Source: Culex pipiens pallens
Taxonomy: Eukaryota > Arthropoda > Insecta > Diptera > Culicidae
DNA: 64,000 nucleotides
Reading direction: 5' to 3'
NCBI RefSeq assembly: GCF_016801865.2
Contig: NC_068938.1
Location: forward strand, 11,448,160-11,512,159
The position numbers and the translations under genes are program-made. Positions 57,743-64,000 of this stretch are shown one piece after another. Numbering within the stretch: the first letter of the stretch is position 1; each line of letters opens with the position of its first letter. Below the pieces are notes generated by a model. That model saw only the letters and a list, made by a program, of their open reading frames with translations. It ran no database searches and was not told the origin of the DNA.

Positions 57743-58525
57743 TGGTGAACTCATATGGAGCAATATTCAACGTTTACCTGGCTCAATGTTACCATTTTTA
57801 ATGGGGAAAGTTGGGCCTTATTTCAGATGATTTGTATCTTAGAACAAACAAACGAAAAAATATTTAAATTTCATTGTTATTAAGAAAATTATATTGGTTA
57901 TTCATTTTTTGGTCCAAAGTCGAAGGAGTGTTATCTTAAAAGTGCCCTAAAATTAATAAGAAATTTTGGCTGTGAAGATCAACACCGATTCTCGAATCTT
58001 GCAACCTTCATATAGATTTGCATGAATGCTTTGTTTTTATTTGATGATATGTTTATTAAAAATTAAATCAAAATTTTAATTAGCAAAAATATTCAAACTT
58101 CCAAAATGTAGACAAATTATTTAAAAAAAAATTAAAAAAAAACATTCCATCAATCGTAACTGAACATGCAAAAACGTCCGAATCCATCCAAAATTTCCTG
58201 GAATCGACTCCAATCGAAATTTCGGCACAATTTTTTCATCGTCACACAAAGCCGAGGGATTGCGGCTTTCCGAGCAAATTATCCCCGTGACAAAAAGCCT
58301 TAACCACCCCGTGGCGGGCTCATCAAATCATTAGCTCCCAATTGCGTTCACCAAAGCCACCATCACCACCATTGATTGGTAATCACGTGTGAAATCCCGG
58401 AAGCAATTTTCCTCCTTTTTCACCGACATCAGCATCAGCAGCGGGAAATCATAATAATAATAATATGTTTTCGCCGGTATTACAGGGGCGTTCCAAGAGA
58501 GGGGGGATTAGGAGGTGGTACTTAC

Positions 58526-58641
58526 TCGCTTTCTGGTCTCGTAATCCAGGGCCCCGGCGACGTAGATCGCGCCCGTCATGTTTTTCACCGCAAAGGCACC
58601 GCCTATGTTACCGCTCGTGATCTCATATCGAATACGCGAGG
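58526..58641 (-). CDS. CadN: CadN cadherin-repeat exon upstream of the alternative pair (116 bp)
   Basis: Acceptor ...ccgtaaaaaaaacag before 58641 and donor GTAAGT at 58520-58525. The first two bases finish a codon from an exon outside the window, then 38 codons: SRIRYEITSGNIGGAFAVKN, MTGAIYVAGALDYETRKR. SGNIGGAF and LDYETRKR are typical cadherin strand C-to-F elements. The exon ends in phase 0, so it joins either 48357-48521 (YELRL) or 42191-42349 (YNLTL). It is the most 5' exon found here. KNMT is an N-glycosylation sequon. Confidence 0.93.
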
Positions 58642-59419
58642 CTGTTTTTTTTACGGATTGGAAAAGAAAGAAAGAAGGAAATCAGATTAATGGGTTGTGT
58701 GGTGAAGGAAAAGCCTCCCCTTAATGGGGTAGGGGGAGCTGGATCTTGTTTTTCGTTGCGTTGCCCCATCAATGTGAAGTGAAGTGGGTTTAAGGAAGGG
58801 CTTTGGTTGAACCAGGCAACGCTCATTTGAATTTTTGGTGAGAAACGACCGCAGTTTTGGTTGAAATTTATGGATCTGTTTTTGTGGAATGGAAAGTAAA
58901 ATCAGTTTAAGGGTAACACTTTCAAGACAGCCACATAGAGGCTTAGTTCAAGAAATGTTATAGCATAACTTAGTTCCATTCGCAGGGTAAAGGAACCAGA
59001 AATTGCCCACTTTATTTGAGAATGATGGAAATTTGAAGAACTTTAATGACATTTTTGGTTGAAATAGTTATGGTCCTCATTTTCCATAAGGTTTTTACCA
59101 AAACTAATAAATTTTTGTTAAAATATTGTGTTAAAAAATACTCTGAAATACCTTTTCGTCCCCCAAAATCCGAATTTTGCCCTATATTATAATCTAATAA
59201 TTCAAATGAAAGTTGGCTAAATATTGATGTAAAAAAGTATAAAAGTACAGTTTCATGAAAAGTATACAAAAAGTAAACATTTTTTCCAGGTGAAACGGGA
59301 CGCTAGCTGTTCAACTTGAATCAACTTCTGAACTCGACAGATACTTGCTATCGGCCTATTGAACGTCTCTTTCAAAAAAACAGAACTTCGTATGTTAAGC
59401 AATTCTCTAAGATTTCGAT

Positions 59420-59614
59420 CGTTCGACTTTTTTTGGTAAACTTTTGTTGTGCCTTTGGTATGTCCAAAGAAACCATTTTGCATCATAAGTCCATATAATT
59501 TTCCATACAAATTTTGCAGCTGTCCATACAAAAATTATATACGAAAATTAAAAATTCTGTATCTTTTGAACGAATTTTTTGATCGATTTGGTGTCTTTGG
59601 CAAAATTGTAGGTA
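59420..59614 (+). repeat. partial member of the GGGCGTAATATT repeat family
   Basis: Holds only the left part (CCTTTGGTATGTCCAAAGAA, GCAGCTGTCCATAC, GATTTGGTGTCTTTGGCAAA), then is cut by a MITE remnant at 59615. It is followed directly by a longer copy, so the two form a partial tandem. Confidence 0.65.
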
Positions 59615-59655
59615 CACGGAGAAAAAAGAGTTTCCACGAACCACGAACAAAGTGG
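59615..59655. mobile_element. remnant of the foldback MITE family
   Basis: CACGGAGAAAAAAGAGTTTC followed by CACGAACCACGAACAAAGTG, that is, the left end of the family at 1307-1493 with most of the interior and the right end missing. It sits between two repeat copies at the point where the shared order GTAGGTA is broken. Confidence 0.6.
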
Positions 59656-59689
59656 AGCAATTCTCTGAGATTTCGGTCATTCGATTTTT

Positions 59690-60640
59690 TCTGTATTTTT
59701 AAATCCGACTGAAACTTTTTTGGTGCCTTCGGTATGCCCAAAGAAGCCATTTTGCATCATTAGTTTGTCTATATAATTTTCCATACAAATTTGGCAGCTG
59801 TCCATACAAAAATGATATGTAAAAATTCAAAAATCTGTATCTTTTGAAGGAATTTTTTGATCGATTTGGTGTCTTGGACAAAGTTGTAGGTATGGATATG
59901 GACTACACTGAAAAAAAATGATACACGGTAAAAAAAATTGGGTGATTTTTTATTTAACTTTTTGTCACTAAAACTTGATTTGCAAAAAAACACTATTTTT
60001 ATTTTTTTTTATTTTTTGATATGTTTTAGAGGACATCAAATGCCAACTTTTCAGAAATTTCCAGAATGGGCAAAAAATCTTTGACCGAGCTATGATTTTT
60101 TGAATCAATACAATTTTTTTCAAAAAATCGAAATATTGGTCGCAAAAATTTTTCAATTTCATTTTTTGATGTAAAATTGAATTTGCAATCAAAAAGTACT
60201 TTAGTGAAATTTTGTTTGTTGTGAAAAGTGCACCGTTTTCAAGTTATAGCCATTTTTATGTAACTTTTTTCAAAATAGTCGCACCTATTCATTTTTTTTA
60301 AAATTGGTGCCCATGTTTGCCCACTTTAAAAAAAATGAGAAGCTGAGAAAATTCTCTACATTTTGCTTTTTTGAACTTTGTTGATACGACCCTTAGTTTG
60401 CTGAGATACTGCCATGCAAAGATTTAAAAAGATGAAAATTGATGTTTTCTGAGTCTCACCCAAACAACCCACCATTTTCTAATGTCGATGTCTCAGCAAC
60501 TAAAGGTCCGATTTTCAATGTTGAATTGTAGAACTCGTGAAATTTTCCAATCTTTTCGAAAAAAATATTTTCAAATTTTTTAAATCAAGACTAAAATTTC
60601 AAAGGGGCGTAATATTCAATATTTGGAACTTTTGAAATGT
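59690..60640 (+). repeat. long member of the GGGCGTAATATT repeat family
   Basis: About 0.95 kb closely matching 14074-14990: GGTGCCTTCGGTATGCCC, TTTGGCAGCTGTCCATAC, AACACTATTTTT, GGACATCAAATGCCAACTTT, TTTGAACTTTGTTGATACGA, CCCAAACAACCCACCATTTT and the terminal GGGCGTAATATTCAAT. Noncoding. The best pair for estimating family age. Confidence 0.75.
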
Positions 60641-60689
60641 TAGTCTTGATTTTTTTTAAAATGTGTTAGAAGAAATCTGAAAATTTCAC

Positions 60690-61300
60690 GAATGTATTTT
60701 TTTATTTGTATGAAACTTTGTCCATCGATTTAATAAGATTTTAATAAGCAATTTTGTATAATTAGTTTCTCCGTACAAATTTGCATACACATTGAGAGAT
60801 GACCAAAAAAAAAACGTACCTTGAGGAGAATTTTTACATTTGGTATGTTTTGCAAAGTTGTAGATCATGATTAGGACCTTGCAGTAAAAAATTACACATA
60901 AAATTCCAGTTATTTTTGTTTCACTGTTTACACAACTCACAACTTAATAAATCGATTATTTTTAAAAGTTGTAGTGCTTTAGTTGACCAAAAGTGCCGAC
61001 TTTTGAGCTATAGTAAATGACGGCCGTTTTTATTTCAGCCATGTTACTTATATTTCTTTGAAAATAAAGTGTTTTTTTTTTGTTTTGAAGAACCTTCCCA
61101 CTTTTTTCAAAAACCTTTTATTGATGTTACATTGAATTGCCATCAAAATTTTTAACTTATGTTTTTCTTTTTCGAATTTTTAAAAAAAGTGTGCATCTTC
61201 GTCCAACCCTGAAAAAAAATATTTACAAATATCTGAAAAAAATCTCAAGATTTTTTTTTTATTTTCCATTGTTGATACGACTTTTGATAACTGAGACAAC
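60690..61300 (+). repeat. diverged member of the same repeat superfamily
   Basis: Follows the previous copy directly and shows TATGAAACTTTGTCC, GGTATGTTTTGCAAAGTTGT, AGATCATGATTAGGACC and TGTTGATACGACTTTTGA in the family order, but strongly diverged. Noncoding. Confidence 0.45.
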
Positions 61301-64000
61301 ATGGCCTTGCCTTGAAAATTAGATTGATTACACTTCCATAAATCTATTTATCTCCTTAACAGTATAAGTTCAATGTCATTAAAACCACAACTTACAAAAA
61401 CCTAAATATGTGAGTTCATACTGTCTTATTGAATGAATGTTGCTAGCAAAGCCTTAAAAACCATAATTTTTCATATTTTAATAACAAAAAATATAGTAAA
61501 ATGTGTTCAGTCTCATTTCAAAGCGTTACATAAGAAATAAGTTGTACAAATTGATTTAAGATTTGTTAAAGTTTGACAGATTCTTCAATAAAATTTGACT
61601 TCATTCCTCACACGACCGGCTGCCACTCTTTTATATGCTTCATCGGAAAAAAAATTTCCACGCAGACATACTTTACATCCCATCACCATCACCTTGCGTT
61701 GAAGCCTATCGCACACACGTGTGTTTTCCCTCGCCAACCATCTGGCAGTCTTCTGGCAGCATCTCATTTTCCTTTCATCTCGGCACCGTCATAATGATCT
61801 CACCTTGATGCCCATGGAACACACACTCTTTTCGCCGCCAGCCAGCCACGGTTGGTGGCCACCGTTCCGGAACCGTGCCTTGAACCTTACGCCCGGAACG
61901 GCTTCATTTTGGGGGGGTGGCCTGGAACCACGTGACGGGCACCGCCACATCAAAAGTGAGCAAACGAAGCCTTTCATAAAGCTTGCAAGAAGGTAGCTTG
62001 CCTTTTTTGCCTTGCCCGAAGTTCGGGAAAAATGAAAACAACCAAGAAACAAAACCAAGGTTGTTGGAGTGGGTGTGAGATTGTGTGATGGTAATGGTGT
62101 AATGGGTGAGATGAAAAACACCTTGTTTGTTTACCAAGCTTGTAGGATTAAGCTTCCCGGATGAAGGCTTAGTGGTGAAGGGTTATTAGGCTCGGAAATG
62201 TGTGCTGAGCTTTAGGTAATTCTGATCTTATTTACTGCTCTCTTTAAATCATATGATGGATACATAGATTGTTTGGTTTAAATTAGAAAAGGTCAATGTT
62301 GGAAGGTTATTTCAGTGCCTTTCATCGAAACTTTAAACTTAACCAAACCATTGTTGGGGTCAACATGCAAACTATAATGAAAACTCATACGTTCTTCAGA
62401 ATATCAGCAACCCCTCTCACAACTGCATTTTGATTGCTAGTTAGGTCAAATCTGCATGAAAATCAAAAACCACCAGCTAACCACCAGTCAGCTCACTGCT
62501 AAATCGGCACGATGCCAAAGCTGGCCTGCCCTGAAGCCCGATCGCAATAACACTTCATCAGGCCCCGTTCTAATATTCTCCAGCTGCTGCTGCCGACAAC
62601 TGCCAACGGCTCTTCTAGATTCTGAGAGGGTACTGAGCCCTAGTTGATTGGAGCTTGGCACCACCGATTGATCCCTAATCCACACGGCCAAGCCCCGTAG
62701 GCCTAATGGCTTTAAGCAGCGAGCGGGAGATTGAAGGGATCCTGTTCAAATAGAAGACCCCGCAGGCCGGCCGCAAATCTGCACCCCATAATTAATTCGA
62801 ACACGTACCTCTACTCTGACATGACTTCATCCGTCTAAATTGCCATGACCTCACCGAAAAAAAAAAAACGAACACGGGCCGATGTTTGATTTAATTTTGA
62901 CTTGGTTCAATCACAGAACCGACCTCCACGAGGTCCTCCGTCCCGAAACGAGAGAACGATAGAACATGACAGGGCGTTCCAGCAAAAACAAATTCTTTAT
63001 TCAGGCAACGTTTAGAGAGAAAGAGCCCGGGCTTAGCCCTGGAGTGTCCCCTCGACGACAGCCAACCGCACGAGAGCCAGAACCAGAACAGGACGATGTT
63101 CCCCCTTTTTTAGGAAAAGCATAAATGTCAACAATAATTTATCGTCCCCGGAGCGAATCTCCTCCCCGGTTTCAGGGTGTTCCCCCGTTGCACTGGCAAC
63201 ACTGCACCAGCACCGAATTCGGGGTGCTGGTACGTGGTTTGTACCATCCTGCAAGAAAAAGGAACCAACCCCGGGACAAATGTGTCCGGATGTGAAATGG
63301 ATCCGGAGTGTCCGGTCCGGGATGTCCCCCCCAAACATGGATGCGGCTTTGTGGGCTCCGAAATCAGGACCGTAAATATATCTCACTCACGCTGTACTGA
63401 GGCTGCTGTTGTTGACTGGGATTGCTGCTTGGACGATGATGTCTCAGGATTTTTTTTCCTTCTTTTTTGAAATTTGGTTTTGGGAAATAATAACATTGTG
63501 GTTTTGGGGCTTCCCAGTGGGAGCTGGTTGTTATTTCGTGTGAAATTCGTTAGCCAATCTTGATGGCACGTCCCGAACAGAGTGCGTTTAAGAATAGATA
63601 AAGTGCAACATGGTTGCGTCATTGTTGGAAGAATTCGAGCAAGAAGAGATATTAGTATCAAAACTAGGCCTATTGAATAGAGCAACGTGATAAATCATGA
63701 TTTATGCAACTACCATGTCGACTCATCAAAAATAATGTAATCCAGCAGAAATAAATAGCCTTCATATTTCATGAATGTTAATTTATCATTTATTGCATTT
63801 TTAAGCCGAATCTGAACAAATGTTGCTCAAAATCATCTAAAAATGCTATGCTATTTGAATAAATGATTTATAAACAAAAATCATGTATCAATTGTTCAAC
63901 TAAAAGCGAAAAAAACAATTTTGACAAAAAAAAATCTCGTTCGAAACCTACCTAAAGCTGACAGAATAAAAATTTATTACAGTCCAAACACGATTATCCA

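Larger units (their letters stand above)
48522..58525. other. 10-kb CadN intron
   Basis: Noncoding for CadN. Holds the SINE at 49646-50047, the gag-only LINE at 51185-52952, a diverged dispersed repeat at 53095-53695 and an inverted-repeat element at 57296-57742. The stretches 48522-49200 and 54380-55480 are of more balanced composition and single-copy looking. 55500-57290 is AT-rich with nothing recognisable. Confidence 0.8.
58642..64000. other. CadN intron to the right edge
   Basis: No further cadherin exon recognised up to the window end. 59420-61300 is occupied by dispersed-repeat copies. 61600-63480 is GC-richer, single-copy-looking sequence with unrecognised short frames. 63700-64000 is AT-rich with nothing to call. 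Confidence 0.6.

Noticed and set aside
62880..63480. Possible solo LTR or gene fragment (AATAAAG-like signal on the minus strand near 62990-63010; 117-codon minus frame 63033-63386)
   Set aside because: I could not find matching TG...CA ends, a target duplication or a second copy, and the frame resembles no known protein. Left as unassigned intron.

Overview
This window looks like an intron-rich, AT-rich insect chromosome, most likely from a culicine mosquito (Culex-like). That placement is an inference from the mix of short inverted-repeat elements, a tRNA-derived SINE, Jockey-type LINE pieces and large introns. No species can be fixed from the sequence alone. The one cellular gene I can support is on the minus strand and fills the whole window: the neural-type classical cadherin CadN. 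Its 5' exons lie beyond the right edge and its cytoplasmic 3' exons beyond the left edge.

Reading CadN in transcript order (right to left): a short cadherin-repeat exon (58526-58641); two alternative, apparently mutually exclusive exons of 165 and 159 bp (48357-48521 and 42191-42349); an exon of 138 bp (32929-33066); one of 238 bp (30972-31209); a very large 3391-bp exon (27517-30907) with cadherin repeats, the membrane-proximal Ncad region, EGF and laminin-G domains; a 171-bp exon (27280-27450); then two alternative EGF-plus-transmembrane exons of 242 and 239 bp (9152-9393 and 4319-4557). All splice phases close in frame. Each alternative pair has the same phase at both ends, so either member can be used. 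This matches the known Drosophila CadN layout, in which exon 13 and exon 18 exist in alternative versions. The extracellular part is an adhesion and axon-guidance receptor; the last pair chooses the membrane span and its flanking EGF module.

The rest, well over 80 percent of the window, is intron filled with repeats. Those that can be delimited: 8-bp and 9-bp satellite arrays (2.9-4.05, 35.2-36.5, 40.1-41.0 and 41.3-41.8 kb); a 5'-truncated LINE with an intact reverse transcriptase ORF (21.74-24.42 kb) inserted in a peculiar 5-kb field of recurring GGGCAC motifs (21.2-26.5 kb); a 1.77-kb LINE carrying only a gag-like ORF1 between perfect 15-bp target-site duplications (51185-52952), with a second 5'-truncated copy at 34652-34830 that has its own 16-bp duplication; a 402-bp SINE with two tRNA-like modules (49646-50047); a 0.9-kb retro-inserted element with a CATA tail (31390-32302); near-palindromic foldback MITEs, one with a paralogous empty site in the same window; a 1.35-kb foldback (45597-46942); several terminal-inverted-repeat elements; and a diverged noncoding repeat superfamily with all members in one orientation.

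The points most worth a second look are the gag-only LINE, the shared weak GTCCT splice donors of the alternative cadherin exons, the dimeric tRNA-like SINE, and the GGGCAC field.
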